A stretch of 64,000 nt of DNA from assembly GCF_963678635.1 (NCBI RefSeq), contig NC_087064.1, positions 19,020,509-19,084,508 of the forward strand. Direction: 5' to 3'. The first letter of the stretch is position 1. Each line of letters begins with the position of its first letter. Position numbers and translations under genes: made by a program. Origin of the DNA: Symsagittifera roscoffensis (Eukaryota; Xenacoelomorpha; Acoela; Convolutidae). Below the pieces are notes generated by a model, which was given only the letters and a program-made list of their open reading frames with translations, ran no database searches and had not been told where the DNA came from. This document shows positions 15,301 to 23,300 of this stretch, piece by piece.

Positions 15301-16522
15301 GCCACACGAAACACGGCCATAGTGATGAACTGTGGCATTAACATGCTCATGTGGATCCGATTGTTGCGCTTCTACCAGTGCAGTTCCCGCCTGGGACCCA
15401 TGTGGATCATGATACGCAAGATGATGGCCGAGACTCTATGGTTCATGGCCATCATGGTCGTTCTGCTATTTGCCTTCGGAATCTTCATTTTCGCGGTCAA
15501 TGTGCCCCAAGATAGCTACAGGTTAACTCATATCATCTTGCTGTTTATTTAGGAACATTTGAGAACCTACATAATCAAAAAAGACGACGCACTATTTCTG
15601 ATAGTAGTTTTAACGATAAAGATTTTAAGTTGATCGACAATGAAATCATACGACTCTCTTTTCGATCACTTATTTGGTTTTTTGTTGTTTTTTTTTGGCT
15701 AAAAAACCGAGTTTTAGGGAAGCACGATGTCTGAGCGATCTGCACCAGGGTGATGAGTCTACAATGAGTTCCAGTTCTACCATCGCTTCTCTTATTAGTG
15801 GGGGAGGTGGGGGCAAGCACAGATCGAGCAAGCCGACAAGCGTCGCCAGCTACAGTTCCGTGGCGCCGCATGACAATTCGACCTCGCCGTGTGAGAATCT
15901 ACAGCCGCTGTTCTGGGCCAAACCGTCTTACATCTTCCTCAGACCCTATCTCATGTCGCTCGGCAACCAGTTCCTCGACTGGACCTTCATGGGTCCCCAT
16001 TTCCGCTTCACGACCTGGATGTGTTTCTTTTTTGTCGTAATCGGAAACGCTCTCATGTTGAACTTACTCGTTGCCATTTATGGTGGAATATTCAACGAGA
16101 TAGTTCAGAAGGCAGACATGGAGTGGAAAACTGAGATGTATTGGCTCATGAAGGACTTTAAGAGCAAGACGTTTTTGCCCCCACCTATTTCGATCTTTGA
16201 GACCATCGGCTTGTGGTTGCACTTCGTCTGCATAGAACGGAAACGACCAGTTCCTACTAAAAGTAGCGAAGAACAGGACAAAATAGCTTCGCTGGCTATA
16301 CTGGAAAGCTACTGCGTGCAGACTGTGCTGGATACAAGAAACAGGGAAAAGACTTCTCTAGACGTTACCAACGGGGTGATACGGAACAGAGAGATCAGTT
16401 GTGGAACGATCCAGGAGAGTATCCAGAACGTGCACGAGCTTCGCACTGAGCTCTCGAATCGAAAGCACGAGCGAGAGGAGAAGCGGAGAGAGAGACGAAG
16501 AATCACTGCCAAGAAAACTTAA
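339..16522 (+). CDS. TRPM-like cation channel, 3' part (10 exons; 5' end outside window)
   Basis: Predicted exons: 339-525, 6888-7127, 7426-7833, 11127-11299, 12948-13233, 13606-13951, 14375-14669, 14916-15065, 15264-15521 and 15718-16522. Phases agree across all junctions and give about 1048 residues to the TAA stop. The first three exons match the end of the TRPM homology region (HFSQLAQEMIELSWQ, then IIAHPLMQVAIDYMWKAGM). S1 is preceded by FYTSPISKF. S4-S5 has RLLRFYQCSSRLGPMW, and S6 plus the TRP helix is NALMLNLLVAIYGGIFNEI followed by MEWK. About 420 acidic or low-complexity residues separate the pre-S1 helices from S1, far longer than in TRPM7. A Ser/Gly-rich stretch follows S5, and the filter reads LGNQ where TRPMs usually have FGQ. 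The tail after the TRP helix is short and ends in a charged coiled-coil-like segment. The N-terminal MHR1/2 region should lie upstream of base 1. The 7127 donor (GTTCGT) is weak, and the 13233 donor is GC. The family call is firm; the subtype is not. Confidence 0.88.
1437..1835 (-). repeat. tRNA-derived SINE-like element in a TRPM-gene intron
   Basis: Minus-strand order: a short leader ending the plus-strand hairpin near 1808-1830, a tRNA-like head at 1628-1695 (A box GGCATAGAGGTAA, B box GGATCGAGTCC), and a body that ends in the family terminus at 1441-1462 (plus strand ACACAGAGACGAAGCGGAGC). The head-body-hairpin layout is the same as in the copies near 33.1 kb and 38.3 kb. Confidence 0.65.
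2647..2652 (-). terminator. candidate polyadenylation signal of zinc-finger gene A
   Basis: AATAAA on the minus strand, 157 bp past the stop. Confidence 0.45.
2809..4404 (-). CDS. C2H2 zinc-finger protein A of a local family, intronless coding region, 531 aa
   Basis: One open frame from ATG (4402-4404) to the stop at 2809. Residues about 25-110 are a long version of the N-terminal domain shared with the three other zinc-finger proteins here (LTFSFSFDSSVLC, then FSIIDES and LGTISMRM). An acidic, Gln/Glu-rich insert splits this domain. The middle is Ser-rich and probably disordered. Two C2H2 fingers sit at about residues 375-398 and 405-426. The first has C-X4-C spacing, the second C-X2-C, and both end H-X4-H. 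The KHKLDMES tail is the family hallmark. A nuclear DNA-binding role is inferred from the fingers; target and process are unknown. The gene lies antisense inside a TRPM-gene intron. A splice acceptor lies 11 nt before the ATG, and AATAAA is present 157 nt past the stop. Confidence 0.85.
   Translation of the reverse strand: MDHYHSTGNAFDSLRSGPLSFPELTFSFSFDSSVLCTVLLNHLAHNRKAHENGGENENEEQCQGQGRKGEMGDGLKVGECMWKNTFSIIDESVETRNKLGTISMRMCSRSSETNRSLSRSQNMKSQISRPGNGNLDHSAMQKDFQSPFNSFDFTLKDSGGQCDDGVDGEQISGDMVSPQFQSEQRSCFSQSMPDEPGFAVGQGDVSNDAAPSSMLFDNNGGTLLGGRSAEDEPSYEHLIRELHGSIDSMFSMNQSPSKDEFTSPVETSTSEYFENNLQRSKNLGPVCSKTSPRLIRPRPVALTERKSPVQVIENSPNQDKPPNLTPRIVKTVWKKESPNKIDVKDLDAKLSLRANQLYIYRNTVSNADKNGLLKCSVFKCNYQTYKKNLMYMHVRNAHSSLVVSCALCNYTTRQKQSLGKHYTNKHKLDMESISMLLKGTKFAHTGDSSIIVSVPSLPPAIPGQVQSPSTAIHMPDPIANEINGFMLVPATDQIAIQSNSASNGLQLQSPTAASDENGSIWDRLHNNILNG
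4405..5226. other. spacer between zinc-finger genes A and B
   Basis: Contains the acceptor just before the gene A start and nothing else recognisable. It must hold the promoter or upstream splice donor of gene A, which I cannot place. Confidence 0.4.
5227..6525 (-). CDS. C2H2 zinc-finger protein B of a local family, intronless coding region, 432 aa
   Basis: One open frame from ATG (6523-6525) to the stop at 5227. The N-terminal domain covers residues 1-60 (ITFSISFDDALF, then DWEGNFFSVVDE and FGDLSIKF). It is the most divergent of the four copies: the DSSVLC core reads DDALFS. A long Ser/Glu/Gln-rich middle follows. The paired fingers occupy about residues 358-407: FACPTCEFRT with HIRRNH, then CMLCSYSTKWKQ with HYMKKHKL. 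Both fingers are intact. The protein ends about 25 residues after the fingers. It is tandem with protein A, 822 bp upstream on the same strand and in the same host intron, which suggests local duplication. A strong acceptor (T-rich, CAG) lies 36 nt before the ATG. Function is inferred to be a DNA-binding regulator; partner and targets are unknown. Confidence 0.85.
   Translation of the reverse strand: MAITFSISFDDALFSNFFSKKINKKKDVSDDAIPSEDWEGNFFSVVDEKSGEKFGDLSIKFDLSQYKGDQNSTSEKIEMASNAEPEPRIQCQLESLENHLQSSSQSPGLKSQSPSNKQKNEIKIEADLDMEEEQASFHEPASFVEKVTPLNLVAEESQNREEFSVFATTQSLQRSCQNEETDTYQQFCLSKRSPAKTSIESDFESRNLINNIGSNNVAPLATKIRSDKLQSSTENSPYGLGHELISSYHETAPTAGKETSFIDRELIQVLTRWQNQDPNREENCTHILRDSNEALPITTSQTSSPSSSGAASLPQRCPSYRKIKPNAKKVDRSQIVVNAYSSRHHPASYSSRSLEFACPTCEFRTRKNSYLLNHIRRNHLGIQVGCMLCSYSTKWKQTMKLHYMKKHKLGEEETKFMLDNAVFHPPAKDIQR
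8116..10729 (-). CDS. COQ6: COQ6, ubiquinone biosynthesis FAD-dependent monooxygenase (4 exons)
   Basis: Exons in transcription order: 10586-10729, 10188-10356, 9879-9998 and 8116-9120. Starting at the in-frame ATG at 10675-10677, the spliced frame is 461 aa, close to the usual COQ6 length of about 470. The enzyme hydroxylates the benzoquinone ring of coenzyme Q precursors in mitochondria, using FAD. Visible motifs are the N-terminal FAD fold (YDVVISGAGVSGLG), the hydroxylase motif (GAEGYKSNVR, with Glu where Asp is usual), AWQRFLPSGPIA, and the second FAD/ribityl motif (ALIGDAAHRIHPLAGQGAN). The first exon is open upstream to an acceptor at 10730, so the true start and targeting peptide may lie in a further 5' exon. 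The 9879 donor would be GC (GAG|GCTAGT), since no in-phase GT was found. The whole gene lies antisense in a TRPM-gene intron. Confidence 0.92.
9235..9510 (+). repeat. ~260 bp dispersed repeat in a COQ6 intron
   Basis: It shares long stretches, such as CAGACAAATTTCGACTTTT and CCAATTTGGGACAATT, with 54700-54918 (same direction) and 61135-61390 (reverse). It starts beside TTGTTCCGACTTTCG and ends near CGCGATATATTTCGC. No coding content. Confidence 0.7.
11300..12947. other. TRPM-gene intron, no feature seen
   Basis: AT-rich sequence with no recognised repeat or coding signal. It ends in a good acceptor at 12941-12947. Confidence 0.5.
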
Positions 16523-16568
16523 ATACTTTCGTCACACGAAGTCACAACGAACAATTAAATCTACCAGG

Positions 16569-16604
16569 AGTAGGGTAGGGTAGGGTAGGGTAGGGTAGGG
16601 TAGG
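16569..16604 (+). repeat. (TAGGG)n microsatellite after the TRPM stop
   Basis: Nearly seven uninterrupted copies of TAGGG lie 46 bp past the TRPM stop codon, inside its likely 3' UTR. The period is 5, so it is not the usual animal TTAGGG telomere repeat. Confidence 0.9.
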
Positions 16605-16666
16605 TTTTCACATTGGTCAAGGGTTACTGAATATTTTTGCATGATCTGAAAATTTGTAAAATTTTT

Positions 16667-16672
16667 AATAAA
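16667..16672 (+). terminator. candidate polyadenylation signal of the TRPM gene
   Basis: AATAAA, 145 bp after the stop codon at 16522 and past the TAGGG microsatellite. Confidence 0.5.
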
Positions 16673-16811
16673 TTGGCGAAAGGTTTATATTCTTTTAGTA
16701 AGCTTGAACATTTAAATTTTGCAATTGACATTTTTTTTATCATTTAACACCACTTGCAATAAGGAACAGTTACCAATAAGGTAAACCAATTTTATCTTAT
16801 GCATATTTGAT

Positions 16812-16850
16812 ACAGAGGCGAAGCGGAGCTTCAAACCACTTACGATACAA
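16812..16850. repeat. isolated SINE-like terminus
   Basis: ACAGAGGCGAAGCGGAGCTT and ACCACTTACGAT match the hairpin terminus of the SINE-like family. No tRNA-like head was found beside it. Similar lone termini lie at 674-708, 54269-54285 and 60994-61020. Confidence 0.6.
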
Positions 16851-17099
16851 CACAAACAAACAAAAAACAAGTCGAAAAAACTTACAAATGTTGAAAAAAA
16901 CTAGGTGAACCAAAATTTTCGGCGAGGGGCAAAACTAAAGCTGGAGGCATGTGTTTGATATTAAATGAATTTGCTATACTGATGCGGCACGATAAATGTG
17001 ATTTCAAAAATTGGACTTTACCCAAAACCTTAGCTAAAGGAGACTTTAAATAAGTGCGAAGGGTAAGAAATTTTGAGATAATCAATTTTCCCAAGGAGA

Positions 17100-18180
17100 T
17101 AACTTTTCTCTTACAAAAATTAGGGAGTAGCCGCTTCTACAGGAACAAATATCACAACCAGCTCTTTTAATTCAACTTTTCATCTAAGCACGGTCAAAAC
17201 TTCTAAAAACGGTCAAAAGACAGTCCAAAATCATTCTATTTTTTCTGCAAAAAGCAGATTGTGGCCACTAAAGTAGAGACAATTCCTAAAATCGGGTTTC
17301 CCCATTGAACACAAACTGAGAATTGGCACGGTAGTTTTCGAATACTATCAAAAAGTTTCCGCGTAATATCAAAACGTTTCCGAAAAATTGTCAAGTTTCA
17401 AAATTTGTCTTGTTTGAAGACTAAAACTTTTTTCTTAAGCAAACTTGACATAGCCCATGAAAAAGGCAGGGTTGTAACAACCTGTTGTTACGATTATACG
17501 TAAGATATCAGATTTGGCAGGATAGTTAGCGAGAACAGTCCAAAAACTGTCAACAAATCAAAAATTTGTTGTGTGAGAATCAAAGCTTTTTGTGATATTA
17601 TAGGGCGTAGCCACTCATACCGAAAGGATTCACGCAACATCTAATTTCGATTGAACCCGAAATCTCAGACTTGGGAGGATAGTTCTAGAAGAAATCAAAA
17701 ATTTTTGCTGTCGAAAAAATTTGGGCGTAACCGCATGGGCAAATAAATTTCCCACAACCCGTTCTTTGAATTGAGCCCAAAACCTCAGATAAGGCAGGGT
17801 AGTTTTCGAGAATTATTCTAAAAAATCAAAAGACGGTCAAAAAATCGTAAAATAGATTTTTCCGAGGCGATGTATTTTTGTGTTAAAAATTTTATCAGTC
17901 GCTGCTATTGCAGGGGAGCTTACCACTAAACGTTATCCTCATTGAGCCCACACTATCAGATTTGAGAGTTTGGTTCCCCAGAAAAAACAAAAAAGATTCA
18001 CAAAACGGACAAAATCAAAAATTTGACCATTCGGAGTGCTATAACTTTATGTGAAAAAAAACGTTTGGGCCTAACCGCTTATGCCGAGATTTTATCAAAA
18101 CCTTTCGAACTATTGAAGTCTAAGATTGAGAGGGGGTAATTTTTGAGAAAACGAAAAAAAATCAAAAATATGGGTCAAGT
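17100..18180. repeat. degenerate satellite-like tandem repeat
   Basis: A motif of the type GGGCGTAACCGCNNNTGC recurs at about 17123, 17601, 17721, 17897 and 18062. Each is followed by similar text containing ATTGAACCC, CTCAGATTTGG and a GATAGTTTTCGAGAA-like stretch. Unit length is about 120-180 bp and units are much diverged. Related units occur again at 63380-63770. Confidence 0.6.
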
Positions 18181-18733
18181 ATTCCCTCACAGACTTTTTC
18201 GAAGACTGTAGACAGAGGAGTCAGGTATAAAAAGAAACTCAAGGGTAGTATGCATGCACAAAGAGTAGGCAAACTTTCATTTGATAATCCTTGTTTGAAA
18301 ATCATGAGACGTTTTTGAGCAAAATTAAATTTTTTCCAATGAATTTTGAAATAATTTTCTGCAAAAAAAAAAATTCAACAAGCGTAACAAACCGATTGGT
18401 AACCTACAGCCAATTCAAAAAGTGCGGAGTAGTGTCAAAAATTTAATTCCAGTGAAACGACTCAAAATTGGGACATTAAGGCGCAAAAAAATTGGCCAAA
18501 AAATTTGGGCAGATGAATTTTTTCAGCGAAACCAAAAAAAAGGAAACACGAAGTCAAGGTAAGTAAAATTACAAATTGTCGGAAAAATCAAACACCAAAA
18601 GCAACATTTAAAAATTGCGCGCAGCACAAAATAAACTATTCCATGGTGTGCCATCTAAGCCGACAACAGATAAGCAGACAAATCATTGTCCGACAACTTT
18701 ATTTGAAACAGGAACTTTTCGTTTGAAAAAGAA

Positions 18734-18808
18734 GGTCCTGGTCAAATTCAAACCCAGCACTTTTGCGTCCCAGGCAAATTCTTCACCTCCTGACTAAATT
18801 GGGCGGCA
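18734..18808 (-). repeat. tRNA-like module 1 of the tandem unit (SINE head)
   Basis: On the minus strand the B-box-like GGGTTTGAATTTGACC follows an A-box-like TTAGTCAGG at about the spacing of a tRNA. The 5' and 3' ends do not form a clear acceptor stem, so this is a tRNA-derived repeat and not a working tRNA gene. It recurs in the other units at about 20480, 22255 and 24025. Confidence 0.65.
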
Positions 18809-19399
18809 AAATATAGAAGTTTGAATTTATTATGAACCAAGATACAAGTGATTCTGTTAAACAAGTTGTTAAGCCGAAACTCTAGATTCTTGTTTGATAA
18901 CGCTTGCTAATCGCAAGCGTAAGTAGCTAATATACCAACACAGATAGTTTAATTACGCGCTTTCGCCGCGACGAGCTTAACAAGCCGCCACAAAAAAAAA
19001 CATGGCGATACCATGACTTTGATTAAAATCAATTGAAATAAAATGCAAATAAGTCCAATGCAGAAAATGCAAATAAGTCCCAAATAAATTTACCTGCACT
19101 ATAAGAAACTTTAAATGGAGTTTTAGGAAAACCAGAAGTAGCCTCATTGCGCAGGAACTAATCCGGCAAAAATGAGCAGAGAGACAAAAACGTAACAAAG
19201 CCGAAAACTTTCAGTTCGAGAAAAAAAAACAGATTCCGCCTGCAATCAAAATCCCATGCTTTGCTACCAAGCATGGTTGTTAGAGCAAATTAGAAGAAAG
19301 CCGAACCTTCTCGAAAAATTGTGCTACGTAAACTAAACCTACAAAAATAAGCAAACAAACGATAGCCGAAAAAGCACAAAGTTTGGCGAAAAAAAAACA

Positions 19400-19473
19400 G
19401 GTCCGGAACGGACTCGAACCACAAGCCTTGTTCATCTCAAGCAGGTATGTTACGTCTGCGACATATGGTTGAT
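19400..19473 (-). repeat. tRNA-like module 2 of the tandem unit
   Basis: On the minus strand the B-box core GGTTCGAGTCC is a perfect match to the pol III consensus. It follows ATGTCGCAGACGTAAC, an A-box-like stretch, at tRNA spacing. No acceptor stem is seen. It recurs at about 21145, 22912 and 24690. Confidence 0.65.
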
Positions 19474-20272
19474 TGAACTTATAATTTCTAAAATCAAATA
19501 TCCGAGTGAGTCCAGAATCCTGGAGAGTCCTGTGAACTAATTTATTTACGAGAAAAAGTCTAGTACAAGATTGCATAACCATTGCTTATCACAAGGGTAA
19601 AGACAAAATGGTTACGGAAAAATAAGTACTGTTTCCGATTACAAAACACTTGCTTTTGCAAGGTTAATTATCAAAAATCAGCTTCATACGCGTCAATCTA
19701 TTGTCAGATATGAATTAAAAACAACAAATTTGTTCTCATTATGTATATCAAGCATTTTTTGAGCTTAGAAAAGAGTTTTACTATTTGAAGAGAGTATGAT
19801 GCATTACTGTTGCTGCGCAAATAGCTCAAAAAGTTCTGACCACATGGAGTTTAGTGAGAAACCTTGCATGTATAGAAAATTTCTTTAATATTGGTTTATT
19901 TCTTGCACAACACCAGACTGACTAATCATGTTTGGACACACACTTACGCAGCAACGCAATATATGAAATAGCTAATTTTTGAAAAACAAATCTCTTTATC
20001 TACGCCAGCTTGCTTAAAAGCGTAATTCCACTTCTTTGCTCTTATTCGGACTGAAAAAAACGACGTTTTTTTTCACCCAGAAATTTGTGAATAACGACTG
20101 AAAACGTTTTACTACGAAATATCGCTCGAGAAAACTGACTCTTAACAGGGCCTAACAATTAACAGAGGCGTAGCTTCACTTAGCACGCTCAAACGGATAA
20201 TCTCAAAGCGAACTTTCAAAATTTAAGAAAGTGTAGAAAAAAGCGAATAAGCATTGATAAATTAAAAAATTG

Positions 20273-20350
20273 CCCACATCGGCATTGATCCCCGACCAAC
20301 AAATTTGGAGTCTTATCTCATGAAAATTACATGATTTCTTATTGTCGCCT
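20273..20350 (-). repeat. tRNA-like module 3 of the tandem unit
   Basis: On the minus strand GGTCGGGGATCAATGCC resembles a T-arm with B box. It is preceded by an anticodon-arm-like segment, but the A box is degenerate. It recurs in units 2-4 at about 22050, 23815 and 25590. It is weaker than modules 1 and 2. Confidence 0.45.
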
Positions 20351-23300
20351 TTTGTCTCAAGTCAACAATAAAACTGATAAAACAGATTACGCAGAAAGTG
20401 AAAATGAGCAACAGATAAGCAGACAAATCATTGTCCGACAACTTTATTTGAAACAGGAATTTTTCGTTTGACAAAAAAGGTCCTGGTCAGATTCAAACCC
20501 AGGACTTTTGCGTCCCAGGCATATTCTTCACATCCTGACTAAGTTGGGCGGCAACATATAAAAGTTTGAATTTATTATGAACCAAGATACAAGTGATTCT
20601 GTTAAACAAGTTGTTAAGCCGAAACTCTACATTCTTGTTTGATAACGCTTGCTAATCACAAGCGTAAGTAGCTAATATACCAACCCAGATAGTTTAATTA
20701 CGCGCTTTCGCCGCGACGAGCTTAACAAGCCGCCACAAAGAAAACTTGGCGATACCATGACTTTGATTAAAATCAATTGAAATAAAATGCAAATAAGTCC
20801 CAAATGCAAAAAATGCAAACAAGTCCCAAATAAAATTACCTGCACCATTAGAAACTTTAAATGGAGTTTTCGGAAAACCAGAAGTAGCCTCATTGCGCAG
20901 GAACTAAACCAACAAAAATGAGCAGACAGAAAAAAACCTAACATAGCCGAAAACTTTCAGTTCTAAAAAAAAACAGATTCCGCCTGCAATCAAGATCCCA
21001 TGCTTTGCTACCAAGCATGGTTGTTAGAGCAAATTAGAAGAAAGCCCAACCTTCCCGAAAAATTGTGCTACGTAAACTAAACCTACAAAAATAAGGAAAC
21101 AAACGATAGCCCGAAAAAGCACAGTTTGGAAAAAAAACAGGTCCGGGACGGACTCGAACCACAAGCCTTGTTAATCTCAAGCAGGTATGTTACGTCTGCG
21201 ACATATGGTTGATTGAAATTATAATTTATAAAATCAAATATCCGAGTGAGTCCAGAATCCAGGAGAGTCCTGTGAACTAATTTATTTACGAGAAAAAGTC
21301 TAGTACAAGATTGCATAACCATTGCTTATCACAAGGGTAAAGACAAAATGGTTACGGAAAAATAAGTACTGTTTCCGATTACAAAACACTTGCTTTCGCA
21401 AGGTTAATTGTCAAAAATCAGCTTCATACGCGTCAATCTATTGTCAGATATGAATTAAAAACAACAAATTTGTTCTCATTATGTATATCAAGAATTTTTT
21501 GAGCTTAGAAAAGAGTTTTACCATTTGAAGAGAGTATGATGCATTACTGTTGCTGCGCAAATAGCTCAAAAAGTTCTGACCACTTGGAGTTTTATCAAAA
21601 AAATTGCAAGTATAGAAAATTTCTTTAATATCGGTTTATTTCTTGCACAACACCAGACTGACTAATCATGTTTGGACACACTTACGCAGCAACGCAATAT
21701 ATGACATAGCTAATTTTTGAAAAACAACTTTTTCGGATGTGATGGTAAGTCAAGCTTCAAGATAATCTCTTTATCTACGCCAGCTTGCTTAAATGCGTAA
21801 TTCAACTTCTTCGCTCTCATTCGGCCTGAAAAAAAACGACCTTTTTTTCACCCAGAAACTTGTGAATAACGACTGAAAACGTTTTACTACGAAATATCGC
21901 TCGAGAAAACTGACTGATAACAGGGCCTAACAATTAACAGAGGCATAGCTTCACTTAGCAAGCTCAAACGGATAAGCTCAAAGGGAACTTTCAAAATTTA
22001 AGAAAGTGTAGAAAAAAGCGAATAAGCATTGATAAATTAAAAAATTGCCCACATCGGCATTGATCCCCGACCAACAAATTTGGAGTCTTATCTCATGAAA
22101 ATTGCATGATTTCTTATTGTCGCCTTTTGTCTCAAGTCAACAATAAAACTGATAAAACAGATTACGCAGAAAGTGAAAATGAGCAACAGATAAGCAGACA
22201 AATCATTGTCCGACAACTTTATTTGAAACAGGAATTTTTCGTTTGACAAAAAAGGTCCTGGTCAGATTCAAACCCAGGACTTTTGCGTCCCAGGCATATT
22301 CTTTACATCCTGACTAAGTTGGGCGGCAACATATAGAAGTTTGAATTTATTATGAACCAAGATACAAGTGATTCTGTTAAACAAGTTGTTAAGCCGAAAC
22401 TCTACATTCTTGTTTGATAACGCTTGCTAATCACAAGCTTAAGTAGCTAATATACCAACACAGATTACGCGCTTTCGCCGCGACGAGCTTAACAAGCCGC
22501 CACAAAGAAAACTTGGCGATACCAAGACTTTGATTAAAATCAATTGAAATAAAATGCAAATAAGTCCCAAATGCAAAAAATGCAAACAAGTCCCAAATAA
22601 AATTACCTGCACCATTAGAAACTTTAAATGGAGTTTTCGGAAAACCAGAAGTAGCCTCATTGCGCAGGAACTAAACCGGCAAAAATGAGCAGACAGAAAA
22701 AAACCTAACATAGCCGAAAACTTTCAGTTCTAAAAAAAAACAGATTCCGCCTGCAATCAAGATCCCATGCTTTGCTACCAAGCATGGTTGTTAGAGCAAA
22801 TTAGAAGAAAGCCCAACCTTCCCGAAAAATTGTGCTACGTAAACTAAACCTACAAAAATAAGGAAACAAACGATAGCCCGAAAAAGCACAAAGTTTGGAA
22901 AAAAAACAGGTCCGGGACGGACTCGAACCACAAGCCTTGTTAATCTCAAGCAGGTATGTTACGTCTGCGACATATGGTTGATTGAAATTATAATTTATAA
23001 AATCAAATATCCGAGTGAGTCGAGAATCCAGGAGAGTCCTGTGAACTAATTTATTTACGAGAAAAAGTCTAGTACAAGATTGCATAACCATTGCTTATCA
23101 CAAGGGTAAAGACAAAATGGTTACGGAAAAATAAGTACTGTTTCCGATTACAAAACACTTGCTTTTGCAAGGTTAATTATCAAAAATCAGCTTCATACGC
23201 GTCAATCTATTGTCAGATATGAATTAAAAACAACAAATTTGTTCTCATTATGTATATCAAGCATTTTTTGAGCTTAGAAAAGAGTTTTACTATTTGAAGA

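Noticed and set aside
16569-16604. Telomere repeat
   Set aside because: Period is TAGGG (5), short and interstitial, so a simple microsatellite.
19280-19582. 100-codon minus-strand frame repeated in all tandem units (also 21083, 22801 and the 18977/20672/22439/24217 set)
   Set aside because: Runs through tRNA-like modules, changes length and frame between units, and has no family marks. Persistence is explained by recent duplication of the DNA.
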